Shown here: in pieces, positions 36,440 through 46,925 of the stretch
Layout: each line of letters begins with the position of its first letter
How positions within the stretch are numbered: the first letter of the stretch is position 1
DNA from: Luteimonas colneyensis
Lineage (GTDB): Bacteria > Pseudomonadota > Gammaproteobacteria > Xanthomonadales > Xanthomonadaceae
NCBI RefSeq assembly: GCF_014836665.1
Contig: NZ_JACSQJ010000009.1
Span: 62,001-126,000 of the forward strand
Direction: 5' to 3'
DNA: 64,000 bases
The notes under the pieces: generated by a model
What the model saw: the letters and a program-made list of their open reading frames with translations, nothing else
Told to the model about the DNA's origin: nothing
The model's database searches: none
Program-made: the position numbers and the translations under genes

Positions 36440-38131
36440 TCAGGCGCGCGGGCTTCTCTCCTCCCTCACCCGCGGCCGCCGATCACTCACCAGCACGCTG
36501 AGCACGATCCCGAACCCCAGCGCAGACGCCAGCAGGAACATCACCATCGCCACCGCCGGATAGCCGAACAGCTTCGGCCCCGCCACGTCCCCGCGCATCA
36601 GCATCGCGCTGGCCAGGATCAACGCCGCCACGATCACGCCCGCGGCTACGCGGTTCGCGATCTTCTGCAGGTTCTCGGTCAGCCGCGACTCCTGCAACCC
36701 GCCGACGTTCACCTTCAGCCTGTTTTCCGAGAGCAGCGACAGGATCGTGGACACCTTGCGCGGCGCCTCCTGCAGCAGCGCCTGCAGCTCCATCGCGTCG
36801 CCGGCCAGGCGGGACGGCGAGAACGCCTGGCGCATGCGCTGCCGCATCAGCGACTGCAGGTGGCCGTCGACGACGCGCTTCACGTCGAGTTCCGGTTCCA
36901 GCGCGCGGCTCACGCCTTCGAGGTTGAGCAGGGTCTTGCCCAGCATCTGCATCTCGGGCGGCGAGCGCAGGCCGCAGGCGACGCCCATGCGGGCCAGTTC
37001 CATCATCAGGTGGCCTTCGGACAGGGCCTGGGAGCCGCCGTGAGCGGCGTAGCGGGCCACGAGGTGGCCGACTTCGCGCACGTAACGCACTTCGTCGAAG
37101 TCCTCGAGTTGCACCGACATGGCGATGGTTTCGCCGGCGACCTCCTCGCCGCGTGCGTCGACTGCGGCAAGCAGCAGCTTCAGCAGGTGCTCGCGCTGGC
37201 GCGGCGGCACGTGCGCGACCATGCCCAGGTCGAAGATCGCCAAGCGTTCGTCGTCGGTCACGAGCATGTTGCCGGGGTGCGGGTCGGCGTGGATCTCGCC
37301 GTGCACGAACACCTGGTCAAGGTAGCCGCGCATGAGCGCGGACGCCAGCGGCTGGTAGTCGTGTTCGGTCCTGCGCAGGCCGCCCAGCGCGGTGACCTTG
37401 GTGCCGCGCACCAGCTCCATGGTCAGCACGCGGCGGGTGCAGAGGTCGCGCAGGGGGACGGGTACCAGGAGCTCCGGATAGCCGGCCAGCCGTTCGCGGA
37501 AGCGTTCGAGGTTGTCGGCCTCCAGCCGGTAGTCGAGCTCCGCCATCAGTGATTTGCGGAATTCGTGCACCCAGTCGGAGAAGCGCAGCCGTCGTCCGAT
37601 GCCCGTGGCGCTGTCCGCGCGCCGGGCGATGCCGGCCAGGGTGTCGAGGTCGGTCACCACTTCGGCGTCGATGCCAGGGCGCTGCACCTTCACTGCGACT
37701 TCGCGACCGTCGTTGAGCACAGCGCGATGGACCTGGGCCAGCGAGGCGGAGCCCAGCGGCACGTCGTCGAATTCGCGGAAGAGCTTGCCCAGTCGCACGC
37801 CCAGTTCGGCTTCGACGATGCCGCGGATGTCGTCCGCGGGCACGGGCAGCACGTCGTCCTGCATCCGTTCCAGCGCGACGAGGTAGGGCGCGGGCACCAT
37901 GTCCGCGCGCGTGGACAGCGACTGGCCCAGCTTGATGAAGGTCGGACCGAGTGCTTCGAGGTCGCGCACGAAGGCCTCGGGCCCGTGCCCGTCCGCGGGC
38001 GCCTGCGCGCCGACCTCGTCTTCCAGCGCCGCCACGTCGGTCGAAGGATCGGCGAACACGCCGACGGCCCGGTGCCTGAGCACGAACCGGAGAATCTGGG
38101 CGCTGCGCGCCATGCTGCTGTTTCCGGCCAT
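36440..38131 (-). CDS. ABC1/UbiB family atypical protein kinase
   Basis: A 563-residue UbiB-like protein. Family marks are the KxGQ motif in FIKLGQSLSTRADMVP (near residue 66), the Ala-rich loop SASLAQVHRA, the catalytic HADPHPGNML and the metal-binding FDLGMV. Two C-terminal membrane helices (near residues 500 and 535) match UbiB architecture. UbiB supports ubiquinone synthesis in E. coli, probably as an ATPase or lipid-handling protein. Because the gene is not next to ubiE or ubiJ, it may be a second ABC1 paralogue, so no symbol is given. It is convergent with pilE. Confidence 0.88.
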   Translation of the reverse strand: MAGNSSMARSAQILRFVLRHRAVGVFADPSTDVAALEDEVGAQAPADGHGPEAFVRDLEALGPTFIKLGQSLSTRADMVPAPYLVALERMQDDVLPVPADDIRGIVEAELGVRLGKLFREFDDVPLGSASLAQVHRAVLNDGREVAVKVQRPGIDAEVVTDLDTLAGIARRADSATGIGRRLRFSDWVHEFRKSLMAELDYRLEADNLERFRERLAGYPELLVPVPLRDLCTRRVLTMELVRGTKVTALGGLRRTEHDYQPLASALMRGYLDQVFVHGEIHADPHPGNMLVTDDERLAIFDLGMVAHVPPRQREHLLKLLLAAVDARGEEVAGETIAMSVQLEDFDEVRYVREVGHLVARYAAHGGSQALSEGHLMMELARMGVACGLRSPPEMQMLGKTLLNLEGVSRALEPELDVKRVVDGHLQSLMRQRMRQAFSPSRLAGDAMELQALLQEAPRKVSTILSLLSENRLKVNVGGLQESRLTENLQKIANRVAAGVIVAALILASAMLMRGDVAGPKLFGYPAVAMVMFLLASALGFGIVLSVLVSDRRPRVREERSPRA

Positions 38132-38261
38132 GGGCCCTCCTGTTCAGGCCAAGGTATCGGGGCTGGCGTCAAGGCGGCCTGAGGGAAGCGCATCTCCGCC
38201 GTCACGCACCTCCTACGATCCCCGCCGTACGGTCCGACGATCACCCCACGGAGCCACGGCC

Positions 38262-38825
38262 ATGAAGCTTCCGATCCCGACGATCGCGCTCGCCTGTTCG
38301 GCGGTGCTCGTGCTGGCCGCCTGCGACCACAGCGACCGTCGCACCGACGCCGGCGAGGCGCGCAGCCAAGCCGATGCCGGCCGCGACGAGGCGCAGTCGG
38401 CGACGCTGCCATCGCAGCAGACGCCGGCGGACCCGGCGGTCATCCCGCAGGGCGGTGGCAGCGCGAACGCGTCGCTGGCGATGTCGGGCACGCCGTCGTC
38501 GCACCTGGTGGACGGGGCGGGCAGTTCCGTCTACGTGCTGGCCGGGAACGACGATGGCAGCAAGTGCGACGCGGCCTGCCAGGACGCTTGGCCGCCGGTC
38601 CTGGCGCACGACTCGCAGCCCACCGCGGGGGCGGGTGTCGAGGCCTCCAGGATCGGCACGCTCGAGCGCGACGGCCGCATCCACGTCACCTATGGCGGCC
38701 AGCCGCTTTACCGCTATGCGGGTGATGCCGGTGCCAACCGCACCGCGGGCGCGGGAGTGGAGGACCAGTGGGGCAAGTGGTCGCTGGTGGGGCTGGACGG
38801 CCAGCCGCTGCCGGATCCGCGCTGA
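38262..38825 (+). CDS. Lipoprotein with COG4315-type repeats
   Basis: A 187-residue lipoprotein. The lipobox VLAAC places the lipidated cysteine at residue 21. A polar linker rich in Asp, Ala, Gln and Pro follows, then two copies of the secreted-repeat unit: SSVYVLAGNDDGSKCDAACQDAWPPV and a later GGQPLYRYAGDAGANRTAGAGVEDQWGKW. Proteins with this repeat (PF03640) are secreted or membrane bound and of unknown function; the first unit keeps its cysteine pair. It is divergent from the ABC1 kinase gene. A GGAG-type site precedes the ATG. Confidence 0.82.
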   Translation: MKLPIPTIALACSAVLVLAACDHSDRRTDAGEARSQADAGRDEAQSATLPSQQTPADPAVIPQGGGSANASLAMSGTPSSHLVDGAGSSVYVLAGNDDGSKCDAACQDAWPPVLAHDSQPTAGAGVEASRIGTLERDGRIHVTYGGQPLYRYAGDAGANRTAGAGVEDQWGKWSLVGLDGQPLPDPR

Positions 38826-38946
38826 ACCGCGGGCGATCGTACTGCGCGGGGTAATGGCGGCGGGAAGCCGTCAGCGCACCGCGTGCGCTTCGCCCGCGCT
38901 TCGGCGGGTCGCACGCAAGCCGGGCGGATGAACTGGTCCCCTGCGC

Positions 38947-39204
38947 TCAGCCCCGGGGCGAGCCGTCCTCCGGATCCACGGGCTCGGGCAGGAACGTCAC
39001 GAGTCCTGCGATGCCATGGCGCGCAGCCATGCGGCGCAGCAGGACGTCCACCCATTCGCCATCGTGCCCGCCGGGACGCTCGAGTCCCGCGGAGTGCAGT
39101 TCCCACACGCCGCGCAGCTCGTCGACCGTGATCGCATGGCGCTGGCATGTCGCCAGCGCCGCGTCAAGTGCGTGCAGTCGGTTCATGAGTTCGATGGCGT
39201 GCAT
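38947..39204 (-). CDS. Hypothetical small protein
   Basis: An 85-residue frame on the same strand as otsA, beginning 12 bases after the stop of the acidic protein gene (39217). The sequence is mixed helical (MNRLHALDAALATCQRHAITVDELRGVWELH) and ends acidic, without signal peptide or membrane segment. No family is recognised. The position and normal composition support a real gene, but the ribosome-binding site is weak, and a second in-frame ATG at 39186 could be the start. Confidence 0.5.
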   Translation of the reverse strand: MHAIELMNRLHALDAALATCQRHAITVDELRGVWELHSAGLERPGGHDGEWVDVLLRRMAARHGIAGLVTFLPEPVDPEDGSPRG

Positions 39205-39216
39205 GGGGATGGCGGG

Positions 39217-39489
39217 TCAGGCGGCCGGAGGAGCATCGCCGTCGTCGTCCTCCCAGCGGTCGCTCTTTTCGTCCGGATCGTCCTCGCGCCAGCGCGCGCG
39301 TTCGGCGTGTTCACCTTCGTCGGAGGCCTGCGGGTCGCGGCTCTCGCCACGGCCGCGTCCCGGGTGGTCGCCCCGGCCCGGCCCGCGCTCGGCGTAGCCG
39401 CCATGGTCGGATGCAGCACTGCCCGATCCTGGATCGCCGCCGGAGCGTTCGCGCGTGCGCGCAAGTTCTTCTTCGTCGCGTGGTCGCAT
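39217..39489 (-). CDS. Highly charged low-complexity small protein
   Basis: A 90-residue protein made almost only of Asp, Glu, Arg, Gly, Ser and Ala, with no hydrophobic core and therefore probably disordered. The ATG at 39489 has AGGAGC seven bases upstream, which is why it is preferred over an in-frame ATG at 39510. It lies 39 bases after otsA on the same strand and may share its transcript. Trehalose synthesis and hydrophilin-like disordered proteins are both tied to osmotic or desiccation stress. This link is only a guess from context. Confidence 0.5.
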   Translation of the reverse strand: MRPRDEEELARTRERSGGDPGSGSAASDHGGYAERGPGRGDHPGRGRGESRDPQASDEGEHAERARWREDDPDEKSDRWEDDDGDAPPAA

Positions 39490-39528
39490 GTCGTGCTCCT
39501 GTTCGTGCAAACGATAGTCCGCGGATGG

Positions 39529-40914
39529 TTAAGCGGTGGTCGCGCGGGAGCGTGATGTCCCTCGCGCGTCGAGCGCGTGCAGGAACGCGGCGGTCCACCA
39601 GTGGATGTCCTGTTCCCGGAGCGAACGCAGCGACTCGGCATGCCGCTCGCGGCGCTCGTCGGCGCCGAGCCGCAGCGCGGCGTCGATCGCGTCGGCGACG
39701 CCGCCGATATCGTAGGGATTGACCAGCATCGCGCCGCCGAGCTGGTCGGCCGCGCCAGCGAAGCGCGACAGCAGCAGCACGCCGGGATCGTCGGGGTCCT
39801 GCGCGGCCACGTATTCCTTCGCCACCAGGTTCATGCCGTCGCGCAGCGGCGTGACCAGGCCCAGGCGCGCGGCGCCGTAGTAGCCCGCGAGCGTCTGCCG
39901 GCCAAGGTTGCGGTTGACGTAGCGGATCGGCGTCCACTGGGGGTCGGCGTGCCGGCCGTTGATATGGCCGGCGATGCGCTCGAGCTCGTGGCGCAGCTCG
40001 CGGTAGCTGCGCACGCCGCCGCGCGAGACCGGCGCGACCTGCAGCAGGGTCAGTCCGCCCGTATTGCCGGAGTGGCGGCGCAGGAACTCGCCGAAAGCCT
40101 GGAACTTCTCCACCAGCCCCTTGGAATAGTCCAGGCGGTCGACGCCGATGGCGAGCGCGCTGCCGCCCAGGCTCTCGCGCAGCCCGCGCACGCCGGCCGA
40201 GCCGCGCGCGCGCCGTGCCGCCTGCGCGAACTCGTCGGCGTCGATGCTGATCGGGAACGCGCGCGTCAACGGCGGCGCGCGGTCGGCGCGCGGCGTGATC
40301 TCGCCGCTGTCGGTGGCGTCGCGCAGGTAGGCGTCGAAGTTCTCGCAGTCGCGGCGGGTCTGGAAGCCGACCAGGTCGTAGGCGGCCATCGCGCCGAAGA
40401 CGCTGGCGTGGTTGGGCAGCGCGCGCGCCAGGTCGGACGGCGGAAATGGCACGTGCAGGAACAGCGCCAGCGGGTTGTCCACGCCGCGCGCGCGCAGCTC
40501 GCCGGCGAGCGGCAGCAGGTGGTAGTCCTGGATCCAGACGCGGTCGCCGGGCCTGAGCAGCGCGGCCAGGCGCTCGGCGAAGCGCGCGTTGACCTGGCGG
40601 TAGACGACGTGGGTTTCCCGGCTGTATTCGACCAGGTCGAGGCGGTAGTGCAGCGCCGGCCACAGGGTGCGGTTGGAGAAGCCGTCGTAATAGCCCGCCA
40701 CGTCGGCCTCGGTGAGGTCCATGGTGACGTATTCGACGTTTCCCTCGCGCGCGTGCTGCACCGGATGCGTGCCATCGCGGGTGGCCTTGCCGCTCCAGCC
40801 GAACCAGACGCCGCCGGTGTCGCGCAGGGCCGCGTCGAGCGCGACCACGAGGCCGCCGGCGCGCGACTGCTGCGGCGCGGCGACGCGGTTGGAGACGATG
40901 ACCAGGCGCGACAT
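39529..40914 (-). CDS. otsA: Trehalose-6-phosphate synthase OtsA
   Basis: A 461-residue GT20 glycosyltransferase that joins UDP-glucose and glucose 6-phosphate to trehalose 6-phosphate. Conserved blocks are LVIVSNRVA with the AGGLVVAL loop at the N-terminus, WIQDYHLLPLAG, FLHVPFPPSD, the substrate site VDRLDYSKGLVEKFQAF and the DGMNLVAKEYVAAQ motif. No otsB phosphatase gene is in the window. Two small genes follow on the same strand. Upstream, a terminator isolates it from tRNA-Asn. It is full length. Confidence 0.95.
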   Translation of the reverse strand: MSRLVIVSNRVAAPQQSRAGGLVVALDAALRDTGGVWFGWSGKATRDGTHPVQHAREGNVEYVTMDLTEADVAGYYDGFSNRTLWPALHYRLDLVEYSRETHVVYRQVNARFAERLAALLRPGDRVWIQDYHLLPLAGELRARGVDNPLALFLHVPFPPSDLARALPNHASVFGAMAAYDLVGFQTRRDCENFDAYLRDATDSGEITPRADRAPPLTRAFPISIDADEFAQAARRARGSAGVRGLRESLGGSALAIGVDRLDYSKGLVEKFQAFGEFLRRHSGNTGGLTLLQVAPVSRGGVRSYRELRHELERIAGHINGRHADPQWTPIRYVNRNLGRQTLAGYYGAARLGLVTPLRDGMNLVAKEYVAAQDPDDPGVLLLSRFAGAADQLGGAMLVNPYDIGGVADAIDAALRLGADERRERHAESLRSLREQDIHWWTAAFLHALDARGTSRSRATTA

Positions 40915-40991
40915 CGGGACTGGAGGCCTGAGTGAAAGGGGCCTGAACCGTAGCGCCGGGGCTGTTACAGGGCGTGATGGCCCGTCCCGCC

Positions 40992-41023
40992 AAAAAAGAA
41001 AGGCCGCGATCGCTCGCGGCCTT
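40992..41023 (-). terminator. Rho-independent terminator of tRNA-Asn
   Basis: Read on the minus strand, AAGGCCGCG and CGCGGCCTT form a nine-base perfect stem with a six-base loop, followed by TCTTTTTT. It lies ten bases after the tRNA 3' end and separates it from otsA. Confidence 0.9.
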
Positions 41024-41032
41024 CCTGGTGTC

Positions 41033-41109
41033 TGGCGCCCGAAGTTGGACTCGAACCAACGACCCCCTGATTAACAGTCAAGTGCTCTAACCGGCTGAGC
41101 TATTCGGGC
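41033..41109 (-). tRNA. tRNA-Asn (anticodon GTT)
   Basis: A 77-base tRNA with acceptor arms GCCCGAA/TTCGGGC, a normal D-arm (AGCTCAGCCGGTTAGAGC), anticodon loop CTGTTAA giving GUU, T-arm GGTTCGAGTCC and an encoded CCA end. A strong promoter lies directly upstream and a terminator directly downstream, so it is transcribed alone. Confidence 0.97.
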
Positions 41110-41119
41110 GGGGACGCAC

Positions 41120-41147
41120 ATTCTAGTGCCTGTGCCGCCGTGGTCAA
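41120..41147 (-). promoter_or_regulatory. Promoter of tRNA-Asn
   Basis: On the minus strand TTGACC and TAGAAT are 16 bases apart; transcription would start about five bases before the tRNA 5' end. Confidence 0.75.
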
Positions 41148-41169
41148 GATGTGCGACCGTCCTGGCGGT

Positions 41170-41709
41170 TCAGGGGCAGGCCGTGTCCGCGGTCGGCCGC
41201 TCCGTGCGCACCCGGCCCAGGCGGTTCACCACGACCTTCCCGCGCAGCTGGCCGCGGGCACAGGCGTTCACGGTCAGGTTGCTGTGGGCCGCCAGTCCGC
41301 TGGGCTGGTAGCGCAGCAGCGGCCGGGTCGAGGTGAGGCGGATCTCCGCGCTGCCGGCGGCCGGCGCCTCGCTGGCGCGCAGGAGCTCGGCCTCCGCGTC
41401 GAGCTGGCGGTTGCCGTCGGGATCGCGGAAGACCAGCCAGCCCCGGCTCCAGTCGCGCCCGCCGCTGCAGCCGGTCTCCGGCAGGCCGGGACAGACCACG
41501 ACGGCCTCCCGCCGCGCGATCGCCGCGCTGCGGGCCATGGCCATGTCGGCGGAGACCAGATGCATGCTGGTGGTGAGCCGGTGCTGTTCCACCACCACCC
41601 CGAGGGCGGGAAGGCCCAGCCCGAGGCCGGTCGCGAAGATGGCCACGACCACCAGGGTTTCGATCAGGGTGAAGCCGCGCTGCAGTGCAGGGGCGGTGCG
41701 GGCGTCCAT
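41170..41709 (-). CDS. Solitary FimT/GspH-type pseudopilin
   Basis: A 179-residue prepilin with the leader [12 protein letters not shown] followed by [25 protein letters not shown], a GspH-type N-terminal helix with Glu5. The globular domain has cysteines in [17 protein letters not shown] and near the C-terminus (NACARGQ, TACP), as in GspH/FimT. An AAGGAGG site about six bases upstream supports the ATG at 41709. It stands alone between tRNA-Asn and the divergent uvrB, more than 5 kb from the main pilin operon. It may add to type IV pilus priming or DNA uptake, or work with a type II secretion system elsewhere. Confidence 0.88.
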   Translation of the reverse strand: MDARTAPALQRGFTLIETLVVVAIFATGLGLGLPALGVVVEQHRLTTSMHLVSADMAMARSAAIARREAVVVCPGLPETGCSGGRDWSRGWLVFRDPDGNRQLDAEAELLRASEAPAAGSAEIRLTSTRPLLRYQPSGLAAHSNLTVNACARGQLRGKVVVNRLGRVRTERPTADTACP

Positions 41710-41873
41710 GCCAGCCTCCTTCGTGGAACGGGTGGGACGACCATGTTGCGAACCCCGCATGGGGCCCGCCATCGGTGCACCTGCCGCCGCCACCTGGGAG
41801 TCGGCCCCGCGGGTGCGCCGGCCATCGACCCGTGCCTGCGTCGGCGTTCGCCGGGCGTTGCCACGGGCCCGCC

Positions 41874-41879
41874 TACAAT
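41874..41879 (+). promoter_or_regulatory. -10 element placed for leaderless uvrB transcription
   Basis: TACAAT ends six bases before the uvrB ATG, so transcription would begin on the A of the start codon. No -35 box of good quality and no ribosome-binding site are visible. The element could also be the site of SOS control, but I see no LexA-type palindrome. Confidence 0.4.
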
Positions 41880-41885
41880 GTCGCG

Positions 41886-43922
<2,037 letters not shown>

Positions 43923-43924
43923 GC

Positions 43925-43953
43925 TTGCCGCGCGCCGAGCCACCGGCTAGAAT
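43925..43953 (+). promoter_or_regulatory. Promoter of tRNA-Val
   Basis: TTGCCG and TAGAAT are 17 bases apart, right after the uvrB stop, and point to a start about six bases before the tRNA. The -10 box is identical to that of tRNA-Asn. Confidence 0.7.
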
Positions 43954-43965
43954 TCGCGTCCCTCG

Positions 43966-44040
43966 GGGCGGTTAGCTCAGCGGTAGAGCACTACCTTGAC
44001 ATGGTAGGGGTCACAGGTTCGAACCCTGTACCGCCCACCA
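43966..44040 (+). tRNA. tRNA-Val (anticodon GAC)
   Basis: A 75-base tRNA with acceptor arms GGGCGGT/ACCGCCC, D-arm AGCTCAGCGGTAGAGC, anticodon loop TTGACAT giving GAC, T-arm AGGTTCGAACCCT and an encoded CCA end. It is followed by a terminator. Confidence 0.97.
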
Positions 44041-44072
44041 CGCCGGCAGGCGTGGACCCGAAGGACCCCGTG

Positions 44073-44105
44073 AACCCCTGGCCCCGGTCAGGGGTTTTTC
44101 GTTTT
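44073..44105 (+). terminator. Rho-independent terminator of tRNA-Val
   Basis: AACCCCTG and CAGGGGTT pair around an eight-base loop and are followed by TTTCGTTTT. The right arm contains the reverse complement of the stop codon of the convergent glycosylase gene (44088-44090). Confidence 0.85.
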
Positions 44106-44735
44106 CCGGGGCGGCGGTACGCCCGCGCGCGTCCGCGAGACGTGCGCGTGCCCCGGCACATGCCAGCGCCAGGGCAGTTCGACGGCGTGGCGGATGCCCA
44201 CCCGCGGACCGACGGCCGGCGCGTCCGGAGGCGGCATGCCGTCCGAGGCGATCCAGATGCCGCGGTCCGGCCGGACCAGGTCGGCGCCGTCCAGCTCCCG
44301 CGTCAGGTCCATGGCCTGGCCCAGGCGGCCGGGCCCGGAGGCGAGGTCACGGTCCTTCTTCGCCGGCAGCCCGCGCGCCTGGCGCATCGTGTCCAAGCCG
44401 TCGACCGGCTCCATCGCACGCAGCAGCACGCCCCAGCCCTCGCCCTCGGGGCCGCAGACGGCGTTGCCGCACCAGTGCATGCCATAGGTGAAGTAGACAT
44501 ACAGGTGCCCGCCGGGGCCGAACATGGTGGCATTGCGCGCGGTGCGGCCGCGGTGGGAGTGCGCGGCGGGATCCTCGCGGCCGGCGTAGGCCTCGACCTC
44601 GACGATGCGGCCGATGCGCCCGTCCGCGCGCACCAGCAGCTTGTTCAGCAGGTCCGGGGCCACCTCCACCGGGTGGCGCAGGTAGAAGTCCCGGGGCAGC
44701 GCAGGCCAGGCGGCGGTGGTCGCGGGCGCGCTCAT
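44088..44735 (-). CDS. mpg: DNA-3-methyladenine glycosylase (AAG/MPG family)
   Basis: A 215-residue base-excision repair glycosylase that removes alkylated purines and hypoxanthine. Family blocks are LVEVEAYAG-like (here GRIVEVEAYAGREDPAAHSHRGRTARNATMFGPGG, with the catalytic Glu in EAY) and HLYVYFTYGMHWCGNAVC. The C-terminus is rich in Arg and Pro. The start overlaps the stop of the upstream lipase-like gene by four bases (ATGA), so expression is coupled. The last codons overlap the tRNA-Val terminator. Confidence 0.93.
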   Translation of the reverse strand: MSAPATTAAWPALPRDFYLRHPVEVAPDLLNKLLVRADGRIGRIVEVEAYAGREDPAAHSHRGRTARNATMFGPGGHLYVYFTYGMHWCGNAVCGPEGEGWGVLLRAMEPVDGLDTMRQARGLPAKKDRDLASGPGRLGQAMDLTRELDGADLVRPDRGIWIASDGMPPPDAPAVGPRVGIRHAVELPWRWHVPGHAHVSRTRAGVPPPRKTKNP

Positions 44736-46720
44736 GGCCGCGGTGGCCGCTCGCCGATGTCGCGATGCAGGATCCGCCGGATCTCGAGGATCGCCTGCGG
44801 GGTCTCCTGCACGCTGTGTCCGCCGGTGATGACCTTCTCCGACAGCGCGCCCGGCAGGTGTGCGCTGGAGTAGGGCACCAGCCCGTCGTCGGACTGCTCG
44901 AGCGGCACGTCCGGATCGGTGCGCGCGATGATGCTGTGGTAGCGCACGCGCGGCGAGATCGGCAGGTCGGCCGCGGCGCGCACGAAGGGATCGTCCTGGC
45001 CCAGGTTGTCGATGCTGTTGGGGAGCGCGACCGGCTCGCTGCCGTCGTCGTCACCCACGAACAGCTCGCCGACCTCCTCCAGCACCGTCAGCGGCAGGCG
45101 CACCAGCCTGCCGAGGAAGCGACCGAGCCCGTTCCCCGCCACCGCCGTGCCGCGATGCGGCGATGCGATGAACACCGCGCGGTCCACGCCGGGCAGCGGC
45201 TCGAAGCGCAGCATCCGGTCCAGCCTCGGGCCGGCGCGCTCCAGGCGGCCATCGTCGAGCTCGTAGTTCTCCCGCATCCAGGTCCACAGCTGGTCATCGG
45301 CGGACGAGACCAGCAGCCGCGACAGCACGCCGCCCATGCTGTGGCCGATCAGCACCGTCTCCCGCGACGCGCGCGCGCGGCCGTCGGGATCGAAGTTCTC
45401 CATCGCGGCGACGATGATGCGGCGGATCGCGGACTGGTTCAGGACCAGCGGCATGTTGGTCGGGTAGTAGACCTGCCAGATCTGGAACTCGCGGCGCAGT
45501 ACCTCGTCGCCCAGCACTTCGTTGGCGACGTTCACCCAGGCCTCGGGACTGCTGGCCAGGCCGTGGATCATCAGCAGGATGCGGCGGTCGGGATCGTAGG
45601 GCTGCATCATGTACAGGTGCGGCCGGGTGATGCCCTCTTCCCGGCCGAACAGAGTCTGCAGCGACTGCCGGTTGAAGCCCGAGCGCGCCAGCCACAGGCC
45701 GTACCCGGCGCTGTAGTTGGCCGACAGCGGCACGTGCAAGCCATGCAGCTCGATGGCGTCGTCGACGTAGGGATCGTGCGCGCTGATCAGCAGTTCCCGC
45801 GTCGCCAGCACGCCGGCGAGGTCCTCGCCGGGGAAGCGGATCAGCAGCGTCAGCGTCGGCGAGGGCATCTCGCTGAAGGGACGGGAACGACCGGCACGCC
45901 GGCGGTCCTGCCGGTCGTCGCGGTCATCGTCCCGGTCTTCCACTGCCCGTGATGGCGCCGCCGCCGCGGTGGTCACCGGATCGTCGCCCATCACCGCGAC
46001 CACCTCCGCGCCGAAGCCGTCGCGCCGGTAGATGCTGCGCAGGCCCGCGAAGGAGATCGAGGAGGCCGGCACCAGTTCCCGCGGCAGCACCACGCCTTCG
46101 GGCATGCGCACGCCGGACATGTCGCTGGTGATGGTCCAGCCGGCGATCGACAGGGCGTCGCCGGGCCCGGTCGTGGTTCCGGCACCGTGCCCGGCCTGGT
46201 CCTGCCAGCGCTGGAACAGGCCCGAAGCCGCCTGCTGCACGGCGTAGTTGTAGTAGTCGCGTACCTGGGTCTGCCGGTCCTCGAACGCGCGTTCGCCGGG
46301 CGCGCGCTCGCTGAAGAACAGATAGGCGTAGGCGTGGCGCGCGGCTTCCAGCCAGGCGTCGATCTGGGCGTCGGCGGCGGGCACCGAACCCTCAGGCGTC
46401 AGCGCGATCGCCTGCTGCGTCCACAGCTCGGCCAGCGCCGCCAGCCGGCGCTCGTCGCCGAAGCCCTGCGCCGCGGCCAGCGCGGCCACGCAGTCGGGCG
46501 TCGGCGGCGCCAGGCAGGCGCCCTCGTCGAGTCCGGCCACGCGCAGGGTCGCCTGGGTCGCGGGGCTGAGCTCGTCGGTGGTGAGGATGTCGCTGCGCTT
46601 GAGGGCGATGTACTCACCCGGGCCCAGCGGCTCGGCTTCCACGCGCGGCGCGAATTCCTTCAGGACCGCGCAGCCGCCGAGCGCCAGCAGGCCCGCCGCC
46701 AGTGCCAGTGCGCGCAGCAT
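44732..46720 (-). CDS. Alpha/beta hydrolase (lipase-like) lipoprotein
   Basis: A 662-residue protein. The start at 46720 gives a lipoprotein signal (MLRALALAAGLLALGGC, Cys17). The N-terminal half (to about residue 330) is unassigned, partly helical, with a highly charged Asp/Arg-rich stretch near residue 270. The C-terminal half is an alpha/beta hydrolase: ILLMIHGLASSPEAW is the oxyanion region, LIGHSMGGVLS the GxSxG nucleophile elbow, and GGHSVQE near the end supplies the catalytic His; DDGLVP may hold the acid. Similar proteins are predicted lipases or esterases at the cell envelope. It is coupled to mpg. A start at 46798 is possible but breaks the lipoprotein signal. Confidence 0.85.
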   Translation of the reverse strand: MLRALALAAGLLALGGCAVLKEFAPRVEAEPLGPGEYIALKRSDILTTDELSPATQATLRVAGLDEGACLAPPTPDCVAALAAAQGFGDERRLAALAELWTQQAIALTPEGSVPAADAQIDAWLEAARHAYAYLFFSERAPGERAFEDRQTQVRDYYNYAVQQAASGLFQRWQDQAGHGAGTTTGPGDALSIAGWTITSDMSGVRMPEGVVLPRELVPASSISFAGLRSIYRRDGFGAEVVAVMGDDPVTTAAAAPSRAVEDRDDDRDDRQDRRRAGRSRPFSEMPSPTLTLLIRFPGEDLAGVLATRELLISAHDPYVDDAIELHGLHVPLSANYSAGYGLWLARSGFNRQSLQTLFGREEGITRPHLYMMQPYDPDRRILLMIHGLASSPEAWVNVANEVLGDEVLRREFQIWQVYYPTNMPLVLNQSAIRRIIVAAMENFDPDGRARASRETVLIGHSMGGVLSRLLVSSADDQLWTWMRENYELDDGRLERAGPRLDRMLRFEPLPGVDRAVFIASPHRGTAVAGNGLGRFLGRLVRLPLTVLEEVGELFVGDDDGSEPVALPNSIDNLGQDDPFVRAAADLPISPRVRYHSIIARTDPDVPLEQSDDGLVPYSSAHLPGALSEKVITGGHSVQETPQAILEIRRILHRDIGERPPRP

Positions 46721-46925
46721 GGGCCGCAGCCACGCCACGGCGTCCCGGTCATGGACGTCGCGGGCGATGCATCCGGACTGCGGCAGGCAAATGTGCATCG
46801 GAAGTCCCGGGGCGAGTGCGTACGGTGCGACCGGGGAGGGTACATCAGCGCCCCACTGGCTGGCGCCCGCGCGTCCCTCGTGCTTGACTGCCCGGCTCCC
46901 CACCGCGGCCAGGCGCCGGAATCCC

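Noticed and set aside
38826..38946. A possible gene between the COG4315 lipoprotein and the small minus-strand gene
   Set aside because: Only short frames without ribosome-binding sites; nothing supportable.
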